A stretch of 12,875 nt of DNA from Clostridiales bacterium. GTDB lineage: Bacteria > Bacillota > Clostridia > Christensenellales > UBA1242. The stretch lies in the NCBI GenBank assembly GCA_918241715.1, contig CAKJYB010000061.1:1-12875 (forward strand), given 5' to 3'. Below, in pieces: positions 8,001 through 12,875 of the stretch. Below the pieces are notes generated by a model. That model did no database searches. It worked only from the letters and a program-made list of their open reading frames with translations, and was not told the origin of the DNA. Every line of letters begins with the position of its first letter. The stretch's first letter is position 1. A program made the position numbers and the translations under genes.

Positions 8001-11000
8001 TAGGTTGTTGCCATAATTTACTCCTTGTTCATCTCCAATGATAAAGCCAATAGCCTGTGGTGTACCAACAGCCATTTTCTCTGTATCATATTGAACTAAA
8101 CTATAGCAATCAAAATATGTTGTACGAGCATTTGTTTCGTTGTACGTAAAGCTGCTTACTTTGCATTGATAGTATGGTGTGATCATTCCTGTTGCATATG
8201 TTTCTGCAATTGTAACATTTGTTGCTCCAGAAACGATGTTTGCAACAGCAGAAGTTTTTGCCTGTCCACCAGACTCTCCCGCACGATAAATTAAGTCAAC
8301 ATCAACAAAGCAGTTATCAATAAATCCACCAGACATCAATCCAACAAGTCCACCAAGGTCTATTGCTTTGTTTGTTGTGCTTGCCCCAACGGAAAGGTTT
8401 CCTTTTACTCCGACGCCATAAATCATTGAGTTTCCGGAGACTCTTCCAAACACACCACCATAATAACTCTTGTTTGTGTCTTCTTCTATATTGATTTTAA
8501 CAATGAAGTTTGAAGCAATGTTAAATGAGCCTCCTATATTTTGTGAAATTGTCCCGGACAAGAAGCCATTTTCTGTTGAAAGCTCTTTGTTTGCCGTAAT
8601 CGTATGTCCATTTCCAACAACTGCAACATTGTTTAAATCTTCAAACATTGTTGATGTTATGTTAAGATCATTTATAATTGAGAACCACATAATTCCGTGT
8701 GTGCTCTGGTGTCCTGAAAGCCCTATAGTTTCTTGTACGTTTGTAATTTCTGTTGGATTAAGTTTTTCTCCAATACCAAAATCTTTGTTTTTAATGAAAT
8801 TCGAATTGTCAATCAAATCAAGAATAGCATCATCGCTTCCATATATATCCATTGATTTCATTTTTGTTTCATTATAGCTATATCCATAGAATTTTCTGTT
8901 AACCCAGTCTTTTGTATATTGCAAGTCTGTGTTTCCAAGCTCTTCTTGATATGCCAAACATACGCCTGAAGAATAATAGTTTTGTTTATAATTAACGCAA
9001 CTTCCATTTGCACCAACAATGGCATTTACGCTGTATTGTCTTTCTGACATGCTGTCTGTCGACAATGATGTTCTTGCATTAAAGTTTGTAAGCATAGAAT
9101 AACATTCAGAAATTAACAAAGTGTTGTTTGTTGTTGGAGCAACACCAACAATTCCACCAAAGAAATATTTCAAAAGTTGTGATGTGTTGCTGTTGTAATT
9201 TACAAAGACATCGCCATACACAAACACATTGCTTATGCTTGCATCAGTGTTTCTTGCTCCACTTTCAGAAGAAATTTCTCCAACAACACCACCGATAGTT
9301 AGGTTTTCCTTGTTTGTAGATGTAAAATCAAATTTTCCGGAATATACAAAATTTCTAATTGTCTGCACATTTCCATCATTTACACCTTCAACAAATCCAA
9401 CAACTCCACCAAAGCGCAATTGTTTTACTTCTTCACAAGCAACATCTCCTGAAAATTCGTTATACTCTTCGGCATAAATTGTTGTTAAACTAAATCCTTT
9501 TTCCAGAACGGACGCAGATTCTCCCAAAACTTCTGCATCTTGAAGTTTTCCTGCGAAGCCACCAACGTTTGCTTCTGCAATTGTTCTGACATCAAAGTCA
9601 ACCTGATTATCAATTGCCCCAACAAGCGTGATAATACTTGCAGAGCCCTTTCCAACAACTCCACCTGCATTGATCGTGCTTCCATCAACTATTTGATCGG
9701 AACTATTCATTCCGGTAACTTTTATCTCTCCCGTAATGGTTCCACAATCAGAAATGTCGACAACACTTGAAGATGCAAATCCAATAAATCCACCGATTGA
9801 GTTGTCTTTGCTTTCTCCAATAATATTTGCATAAACAAAGTAATCATCAACGATAAATCCGGCAATATTAAGGCTTGAAGCGTTAACACAACCAACAACT
9901 GCTCCGGCATGTATTTCTTTCGAAATAACTGGTCTGCCTTGGTCGTTTCTTCCGATTCTTCCTTTCACTTTTACAACACCAGTAATCAATGGCGATGCAT
10001 TTGAAATATGTCCGATAATCAATCCAACATTCAATTTGTCTGTTGTCTTATACAACAAATCTTTTGAAGCTTGCTGAGTTTCAACGTATATATTCTTTGT
10101 TGCAAATGCTCCATCAACTTCTTTTGGTGGGGAATATGAAATATAGTTTACATTTACAAGACTTCCAAAGAATGCCCCAATATTTGTTTCTTCTACATGA
10201 TACTTGTCAGCAATATACCCTGAAGCGCTTTGCTTGATATTGATATTCATTCTTCCAACAAGTTGAGTCATTTCAAGGTTCATTTTTGCAAGTTTGTTTC
10301 TTGTAGCCTTACCGATGTAGAATCCACCATTAAACTCTTTACATTTTACGGCTTCTGAAATGTCATACAAAACGTCAAACTTAATTGACTCCTTGTCTGG
10401 CACTCCCACATAGTTGTAAATAGTTATATCAGATTGTTGCAAAGAAACAGCATTAAATTGAGAGTCTTGTTTGAAGTATCCTGCAAACAATCCGGCGTTG
10501 TGATAAATCTCATCAGCAATTTCTTCGTCAGCTTCATTCTTTGTTGCTTTAAACGTTACAGAAACATCTTTTTTTCTAAACAAAATGTTGTCCGTGTTAA
10601 ATAACGTTGACACAGCGATATCACAAACAAGCCCTGCGGCATAAATCTTTCCGTTTTCAATAACGTCGCTGTCGGAATCAAGATTCTTTGTCTCCAACAC
10701 AACATCGTCATTAACAACAAACTCACTATTTCTTATAATAGAATCCTTTGCTTTATGAACAACTTGTGCTCTGTTTCCGGAGAAGTAGAATGAAACATTG
10801 TCAACAATCACACCTTCAAAGTTGTCGCAGAAAGACTTGTCTAAAATTATTCCTGCACCTTTTCCAACTTCTCCACCACCATCAACAGCATGTGTAATTT
10901 TTCCACCTTCAAGAGAATTCATGTAGGCATTGTAAGAATACAACTTTCCTTTAAATGATGAAAGCCAGCTGTCTCTGGTTCTAAGTTCACTTGGCAAACT

Positions 11001-12875
11001 ATTATACAAATCGGACCCTGCTCTAAGGTCAATATCCATAATTTCGTTTGAGTCTTCACTAACTTTACCACGAATAATAATTGTTGGTCCTTGGTCTTTC
11101 ATGGCATTCAAAACCGTTTCGGTATTGTTCCAATCCCAATACATAACTGTAAGTTTTGGAAGAAGTTCTATCTCTGGCAAAAGCGTATCTTGAACATGAT
11201 TCCAATATTTTTCTTCCCATCCTTTTTGAAGGAAGTAAGAATACATTCTTGCATAGGAATAAGACATTGAGCTGTTTTGTGAAACAACATGGTCGACACT
11301 CAAAAGCCCTTTATAGTCAATTTCTGCTTTGTTTTCAAAGTTGAAGTATTTAAGTTTTGCCGTTCCACCAGAGAATTTGATTGAATCATATCCACCAACG
11401 GTCAATTCTCCTGTTCTAGAGTCAAATGCTCCATTATAGGCATTTATTGCCTTGTCATTATAACTTGTAACAAGAATAAGGTCGGAATTAAGTGATTTCT
11501 TGTCTCTTTCAAAATCTTCTGCCGTTGTGCTCTGTGCGTTGTAAATTCCACCAATCAAAACATAGTGCTTATCACTAATGTATTCTTCTTCATCTCCCGT
11601 TCTGGTGTCAGACAAAAGTGCACGATTTGAAGCAGAATATCCATAGTAGTTTACTGAAACGACGTTTTTCATTGTAACGATAGGCGTTGTCCCAATTGCG
11701 TCTTCCGTCGTTTCCTTGTATGCAAGTTTTCCAATTATTCCACCTGAATATCCATAATCTGCATACAAATCTCCAGCAGAATACAAATCATATAAGAAGT
11801 AGTTTGTAACTTCCCCACGTGAAAGAATTGAAAGCGCATAAGTATTGTTGTTCTTTCCAAGAAGACCAATAATTCCACCAACTGCATTTGTGTTTCTTGA
11901 ATATGAAACAACATTGAGTTTGTTGTATCCAACATAGATAAATCCACCACCCATATATCCAACAAGACCACCAATAAACATAGGGTTGCAAATTCTCTCC
12001 GTATAACCCTTATCTGATGCATCTTTGTAGCAGAATATTGTTGATTGTCCCCTTTCAACATTCAAAGAACCGGAATAATACCTGCTTTGATTGTTTGTGT
12101 TTCCTGAAGCCTCTTTTTCAATTGAAGTCTGAAGCTCTGTGGAGTGTTTTGCATAAACAGCGTGCAACGCACCATAGTTTTCTCCAACAATACCACCAGA
12201 GAACAGATTTTTTGCAATGATATAAGATGGATTACTCTTTGCTTGATTTGCGTTAAGCTGAATCGAAGCATCGTAAACCATTGTGTTTACACCAACGTAT
12301 CCAAAGAGTCCACCGGCTACTTCTCCATAAATATTTACAGAGTCCAAAACCTTTGTGGATACAATGCTATAATCTGTAACCTTGTATGTTGTAGAATATC
12401 TAATAAATTCTTCGCTGTATTCGTTGTAAATGTCAGCAAACCCAACTATAGCTCCAGCATATGAAAGTGCTGCAACTTTGTTTTTGATTGAGCTTCCACC
12501 ATTTATAAGAGTTCTTATAATGTTTTCACCAGTAGAAACATTGTAAATTTCATTTCTGTTTGTCCCCAAATCTTTTCCACTATGGTAGTAAACAGATTCA
12601 ACATCAATCGATGAAATTGTAACATCTGACAAATAGCTGTCTCCAATCAAAATTCCAACAACGCCACCAACGATGTTGTTTCCTTGAATTGCAACGTGTG
12701 CAGATTCGGTTTCAGATGTCGAAACAGGCTTAAGAGAAATTGCCAAAATTCTAGAATTGATTGCTGTTCCTGCAAGAGTTCCAACAATGTTTGCTTCTGT
12801 ATCGTGAACGGAAGAAACCAAAAGGTCAACATTCATAATCACAGCGTTTTTCATTGTTGCAAATAAACCAAAGTT
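2052..12875 (-). CDS. Giant GLUG-type repeat surface/secreted protein, at least 3607 aa (5' end beyond window)
   Basis: One frame runs without interruption from the right edge to a TAA at 2052-2054. The first ATG in the window (12854) is not the start: the frame continues upstream as NFGLFAT, itself repeat-like, and no ribosome binding site precedes that ATG. Residues below are numbered from that Met. GGxxG motifs of the GLUG kind recur between residues 63 and 2033 (19 good copies, others degenerate), with headers near 577, 1366 and 1693. Residues 2161-2216 are Asn/Gly/Tyr-rich. Residues 2310-3100 are beta-rich and unassigned. A short header-like segment is at 3120-3210, and a glycine-motif region at 3308-3452. 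Known GLUG proteins are mostly extracellular repeat proteins of Bacillota and other bacteria, so an adhesin or surface role is inferred. No enzymatic domain is recognised. The C-terminus (FAKYDIVNNV) has no LPxTG signal, hydrophobic anchor or SLH motif. A signal peptide, if any, lies outside the window. Sequence quality looks good, as no frameshift is seen. Confidence 0.93.
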   Translation of the reverse strand, partial: NFGLFATMKNAVIMNVDLLVSSVHDTEANIVGTLAGTAINSRILAISLKPVSTSETESAHVAIQGNNIVGGVVGILIGDSYLSDVTISSIDVESVYYHSGKDLGTNRNEIYNVSTGENIIRTLINGGSSIKNKVAALSYAGAIVGFADIYNEYSEEFIRYSTTYKVTDYSIVSTKVLDSVNIYGEVAGGLFGYVGVNTMVYDASIQLNANQAKSNPSYIIAKNLFSGGIVGENYGALHAVYAKHSTELQTSIEKEASGNTNNQSRYYSGSLNVERGQSTIFCYKDASDKGYTERICNPMFIGGLVGYMGGGFIYVGYNKLNVVSYSRNTNAVGGIIGLLGKNNNTYALSILSRGEVTNYFLYDLYSAGDLYADYGYSGGIIGKLAYKETTEDAIGTTPIVTMKNVVSVNYYGYSASNRALLSDTRTGDEEEYISDKHYVLIGGIYNAQSTTAEDFERDKKSLNSDLILVTSYNDKAINAYNGAFDSRTGELTVGGYDSIKFSGGTAKLKYFNFENKAEIDYKGLLSVDHVVSQNSSMSYSYARMYSYFLQKGWEEKYWNHVQDTLLPEIELLPKLTVMYWDWNNTETVLNAMKDQGPTIIIRGKVSEDSNEIMDIDLRAGSDLYNSLPSELRTRDSWLSSFKGKLYSYNAYMNSLEGGKITHAVDGGGEVGKGAGIILDKSFCDNFEGVIVDNVSFYFSGNRAQVVHKAKDSIIRNSEFVVNDDVVLETKNLDSDSDVIENGKIYAAGLVCDIAVSTLFNTDNILFRKKDVSVTFKATKNEADEEIADEIYHNAGLFAGYFKQDSQFNAVSLQQSDITIYNYVGVPDKESIKFDVLYDISEAVKCKEFNGGFYIGKATRNKLAKMNLEMTQLVGRMNINIKQSASGYIADKYHVEETNIGAFFGSLVNVNYISYSPPKEVDGAFATKNIYVETQQASKDLLYKTTDKLNVGLIIGHISNASPLITGVVKVKGRIGRNDQGRPVISKEIHAGAVVGCVNASSLNIAGFIVDDYFVYANIIGESKDNSIGGFIGFASSSVVDISDCGTITGEIKVTGMNSSDQIVDGSTINAGGVVGKGSASIITLVGAIDNQVDFDVRTIAEANVGGFAGKLQDAEVLGESASVLEKGFSLTTIYAEEYNEFSGDVACEEVKQLRFGGVVGFVEGVNDGNVQTIRNFVYSGKFDFTSTNKENLTIGGVVGEISSESGARNTDASISNVFVYGDVFVNYNSNTSQLLKYFFGGIVGVAPTTNNTLLISECYSMLTNFNARTSLSTDSMSERQYSVNAIVGANGSCVNYKQNYYSSGVCLAYQEELGNTDLQYTKDWVNRKFYGYSYNETKMKSMDIYGSDDAILDLIDNSNFIKNKDFGIGEKLNPTEITNVQETIGLSGHQSTHGIMWFSIINDLNITSTMFEDLNNVAVVGNGHTITANKELSTENGFLSGTISQNIGGSFNIASNFIVKINIEEDTNKSYYGGVFGRVSGNSMIYGVGVKGNLSVGASTTNKAIDLGGLVGLMSGGFIDNCFVDVDLIYRAGESGGQAKTSAVANIVSGATNVTIAETYATGMITPYYQCKVSSFTYNETNARTTYFDCYSLVQYDTEKMAVGTPQAIGFIIGDEQGVNYGNNLNSNISDTFVSYGESTATAIRIDTESLRGNWIADKYINYGYATQSFGFMRLAEVKIYNQTLQEKAEESESEKDVYTYEELSITDIAQGRVGDAYFAVLNLDKFKDMKENLNQRYFLKYDIDLNGYYYGHNIQDQPSEEAMTSAFILEAGGHTLKNYSDKVGIFGTISGRIENLRITGARIVSAETSEYADIGGFDQYDAVGILANRVEGGTIKSVVVEGSIFADVNRIDMIGGVVGYVNGAANISVVDAIVIIKSTQGGVSGGIVGYMNNGTLTYASNAGTIDNYIANGSEVNDFDGKTFKVKPLQINESNVESISGEEKKISVISGGVVGVLVNGEIEECYNANSVLSQFTNQVDASSVAGGVVGMQYSNNGAEGAGTIEKCYNTGFVGSGNYNVATGDSDNRKPNVSVAGGVAGYTYKAANIKNCINDGEVQALTKVYGKDEQKIEIDLDSASGEEKINTITNNPKNLIYNIKTIYNSKTAYRCVYAYGIAYSRSGLNDVDNTNITSTDNIKNDGNVGKYTQTDKIIFDRFAMLGNKGNFVSSGNYRNGTNGTNRDSNGNYSFWAKFSATKYDDYAQSYGTGSSAKYYNYNGYDSYGFVTRILMSDSIVNRQYGDDNISEGQNATQGNDISYIYNNRMTNDANWGHARIYAYGHGSTLRADAHETEFAGAVSGITFTPDFNSTYPFESTFKGGVVKYVENASFKDYGEILQERTLSTFGDATINNNSDDDTNGVNAKIKEINKKFGSSSVESTATTINNKNADVVLTSSQFIASHAPIKVEVNATFTNIPDDVSVSYGLTGKYAYIESKTPSVVSGERRVKFVVFVASDSDIATLSANAYYSKTESIVLSKENVMSDNKTILIEDEHGQSGLDEQTIDAIQNSGTIEETRTKYNSYVVKIDGVAVSSSGVSLGYDSLKGPKVVLTTARTDLNGKTLQIIYNKTVTTENYGFEVTITNQTYSSSASSRTLTANLTWADDESALRIERTENVQNATLSSSSPSYDSSTNKIDLTALLNSLKTSGKEVSQLVFGYARVAGTPEVSVAYNENGNGAWTIIADNSNTINITDGGTKLYVGGTNFASSTWNLLYNLRATTETLDVDSLSKTFSDILKVDLTNITTSYVGTTYSGSFREEPNYNFVFNESIHTYQVGSADVSVSVLGKQNSGYLITEKTGGSISNVQHGSVNSDSETIYTTSYAKTKTFSVEYSQTSNSLDASSVFTREENGEYLLVVKEESKNDDTEEIQRYTISTGVFGNEFGSDLSGKRYVLSTHYESEKEFFTRETKAYTSDYYLFDFDSNGAAKGALVSYVKKDIRKKNQSEDNYEIQETIEGEKYYKVVNGNLYQSDNKTTWTAASISSFNAYFGEEIELFGYTFKNSVIASQISTKKALFVRNIVDHFTTEKTYSKKTETTDNTVGGRNFNLHQNSSEYVIVGGVRETILNVRKLNTMDTEFSLAERVNDSDPYKLVCDEYSDVVRYYIVDIKQEGANITKEKKNTDDRTAEYVLVAEDIYFDDGFGDTNSASVIGCNHIIKYVGNESVQGLFVENEGGFKNFYAVGMTSLRDMKKSVGYLLVLNNSAEIKDVKVYGNLRNVVENSSGSRYIKNVSYTRYGVNGITTEVSMSDFDSTNAKKLVYPTLVYSADTNIKGLKSHVSVSLRSAYEDNVDVNTLIVEHAYQYYESHTLLISSDGRDGANGKDATPRADDADATRNKFNSVVVAISYGTAGTNGKLGGGIAFTGTWNNANKQSTYRYGTFGHGGYGGYGAHGANRVSSTAPSKINAIHVFDGGSGRSGGTTYMINDSSPYKQIAICNIGIRTMETSDGASGYRGTNGFGVIMAGTYTFTDGEEISNKYYTRENKDGVQWKYNVPGGCIFGKIEAASVASGSGDDKKYALFNYRWEGNAGFLGWGSDYLFGFHGRDAWINQVTKNDSNDNKSLRYITYRNSSLQCYYVSEQKFWRFMGGGLNMESSLLFAKYDIVNNV
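2499..2954 (-). repeat. Five glycine-rich motifs spaced about 33 residues (residues 3301-3452)
   Basis: Motifs start at 3308 (GRDGANGKDA), 3341 (GTAGTNGKLGGG), 3371 (GTFGHGGYGGYGAHG), 3405 (GGSGRSGG) and 3441 (GASGYRGTNGFG). Starts are 33, 30, 34 and 36 residues apart. Some triplets are collagen-like G-x-y. The residues between are ordinary beta-prone sequence such as KFNSVVVAIS and IAICNIGIRT. Such alternation is compatible with a glycine-rich sandwich or beta-roll tip; collagen proper is unlikely because each run is only 3-5 triplets long. Confidence 0.6.
3225..3497 (-). repeat. Isolated late GLUG-like header (residues 3120-3210)
   Basis: The order AEYVLVAEDIYFDD (3120-3133), SVIGCNHIIKYVG (3142-3154), VQGLFVENEGGFKNF (3158-3172) and AEIKDVKVYGNL (3197-3208) matches the start of a GLUG module: DI strand, 'iGxxHxI' turn, 'GLF' core, 'IKDVxVYG' strand. 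No GGxxG array follows, so it looks like a capped or degenerate single unit before the glycine-rich C-terminus. Confidence 0.55.
3555..5927 (-). other. Beta-rich, Ig-like/unassigned region (residues 2310-3100)
   Basis: About 790 residues lack GLUG cores. They show alternating strand patterns with frequent Thr, Ser, Val and Tyr, such as IKVEVNATFTNIPDDVSVSY, KTLQIIYNKTVTTENYGFEV and STWNLLYNLRATTETLDVDS. This suggests several Ig-like or similar beta-sandwich domains. From about 2844 onward a short motif resembling [E/K]YxLV recurs (GEYLLVV 2844, KRYVLST 2883, EKYYKVV 2951, EYVIVGG 3047, RYYIVDI 3095). I cannot assign a named family. Confidence 0.5.
6207..6374 (-). other. Asn/Gly/Tyr/Ser-rich low-complexity stretch (residues 2161-2216)
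   Basis: Residues 2161-2216 are dominated by N, G, Y, S and T, for example NYRNGTNGTNRDSNGNY and KYYNYNGYDSYGF. They have almost no aliphatic residues. The stretch lies just after the last GLUG core and before the Ig-like region. It could be a spacer, or a sticky segment in a surface fibre; nothing in the sequence decides between these. Confidence 0.5.
6756..7778 (-). repeat. GLUG-type module 4 (residues 1693-2033)
   Basis: The header reads YFLKYDIDLNGYYYG (1731-1745), AGGHTLKNYSDKVGIFGTIS (1765-1784) and RIENLRITGA (1786-1795). This is the textbook order of a GLUG module start: a 'L..DIDLNG' strand, a 'GxxHTI' turn, a 'VGIFG' core. Cores follow at 1849 (GGVVG), 1879 (GGIVG), 1944 (GGVVG), 1979 (GGVVG) and 2029 (GGVAG). 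Several are followed by CYN or CIN, for example IEECYNANSV, IEKCYNTGFV and IKNCINDGEV, which is characteristic of the family. Confidence 0.8.
7746..7829 (-). other. Acidic inter-module linker (residues 1676-1703)
   Basis: A charged, Glu-rich stretch (TLQEKAEESESEKD, 1677-1690) separates the third module from the next header. It is the only strongly hydrophilic, repeat-free junction in the GLUG part, and it could be a flexible hinge or protease-accessible site. Confidence 0.5.
7848..8759 (-). repeat. GLUG-type module 3 (residues 1366-1669)
   Basis: This is a compact module of about 300 residues with all parts visible. The header has IMWFSIINDLNIT and VAVVGNGHTIT (1411-1419 gives the GNGHTI motif typical of these proteins). 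The cores are GGVFG (1466), GGLVG (1501) and IGFIIG (1602). The closing segment is NWIADKYINYGYA (1647-1659). It is the clearest single unit for comparison with the other modules. Confidence 0.65.
8850..8909 (-). other. Module closing segment 2 of the giant protein (residues 1316-1335)
   Basis: The segment DWVNRKFYGYSYNETKMKSM has the Trp followed by a YGY motif that ends a GLUG module. It parallels residues 1647-1668 and 545-576 of the same protein. The next header starts at about 1366. Confidence 0.45.
9144..9905 (-). repeat. GLUG-type repeat block 2 (residues 984-1237)
   Basis: Closely spaced cores are AGAVVG (983), GGFIG (1021), GGVVG (1064), GGFAG (1098), GGVVG (1149), GGVVG (1188) and GGIVG (1233). 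The intervals are about 34-51 residues, the most regular part of the protein. Looser relatives (GGFYIG at 843, IGAFFG at 892, VGLIIG at 943) extend the array to the N-terminal side. On the plus strand each core shows as a CCACC-containing box, which gives the DNA a recurrent look. Confidence 0.75.
11127..11222 (-). other. Module closing segment 1 of the giant protein (residues 545-576)
   Basis: The sequence begins GWEEKYWNHVQDTLLPEIEL (545-564) and is followed by LPKL. It resembles the Trp-containing, LPxL-ending segment that commonly closes GLUG modules. A new header, with IIIRGKV and then IMDIDLRAGSDL, starts soon after, from about residue 577. Confidence 0.5.
11730..12668 (-). repeat. GLUG-type repeat block 1 (residues 63-375 of the giant protein)
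   Basis: Seven copies of the core occur: GGVVG (63), AGAIVG (133), GGLFG (181), GGIVG (220), GGLVG (295), GGIIG (326) and GGIIG (371). A degenerate GGIYN follows at 435. Spacing is irregular (31-75 residues), with strands rich in V, I, Y and S between. The block belongs to a module that begins outside the window and closes at residues 545-576. Confidence 0.75.

Noticed and set aside
10569..10575. Runs of 7 A/T in the giant gene as possible phase-variation tracts
   Set aside because: Runs of 6-7 are expected in A+T-rich DNA, they encode ordinary Lys codons, and none exceeds 7 in this gene.
11148..11162. LPKLT (residues 565-569), resembling a sortase LPxTG motif
   Set aside because: It is internal by more than 3000 residues, lacks the following hydrophobic helix and basic tail, and fits the LPxL end of a GLUG module.

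Overview
The window is low-GC bacterial DNA dominated by one enormous open reading frame. A near-perfect AAGGAG ribosome binding site on one gene, a RadC of the type seen in anaerobic Clostridia, A+T-rich codon use and a very large secreted-type repeat protein suggest an uncultured Bacillota/Clostridia-like bacterium, probably host-associated. That placement is an inference. Codon usage is standard: TGA ends two of the small genes and TGG serves for Trp.

Layout from left to right. At 1-378 (minus) is the N-terminal 126 codons of uvrB, cut by the window edge. At 423-782 (minus) is a 119-aa protein, and facing away from it at 858-1241 (plus) is a 127-aa protein. Both have a small winged-helix-like N-terminal domain and one C-terminal membrane segment, so they look like distant paralogues. 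A bidirectional hairpin terminator at 1253-1278 separates the plus-strand gene from radC (1282-2016, minus). From 2052 to the right edge (minus) runs a single uninterrupted reading frame of at least 3607 residues. It is open at the right edge, so its true start lies outside the window.

The giant protein is built in sections. About 2000 residues carry GGxxG-centred, GLUG-type beta repeats, arranged in several modules that each restart with a recognisable header and, for the first three, end in a Trp-containing closing segment. Next come an Asn/Gly/Tyr-rich stretch and about 800 residues of beta-rich, Ig-like or unassigned sequence. A last short GLUG-like header follows, and then a C-terminal region with five glycine-rich motifs spaced about every 33 residues. 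There is no C-terminal sortase signal or membrane anchor. The best overall reading is a surface or secreted adhesin. radC lies 35 bp downstream on the same strand with no visible terminator between, so the two may be co-transcribed.

Translation and promoter signals are uneven. radC has a strong Shine-Dalgarno sequence. uvrB has an extended -10 box placed so that transcription would begin at or next to the A of its ATG (leaderless). The two small membrane proteins have no Shine-Dalgarno sequence either. The left 70 bp, inside uvrB, have a visibly different codon choice from the rest of that gene. No tRNA, rRNA, CRISPR array, insertion sequence or replication origin was seen.
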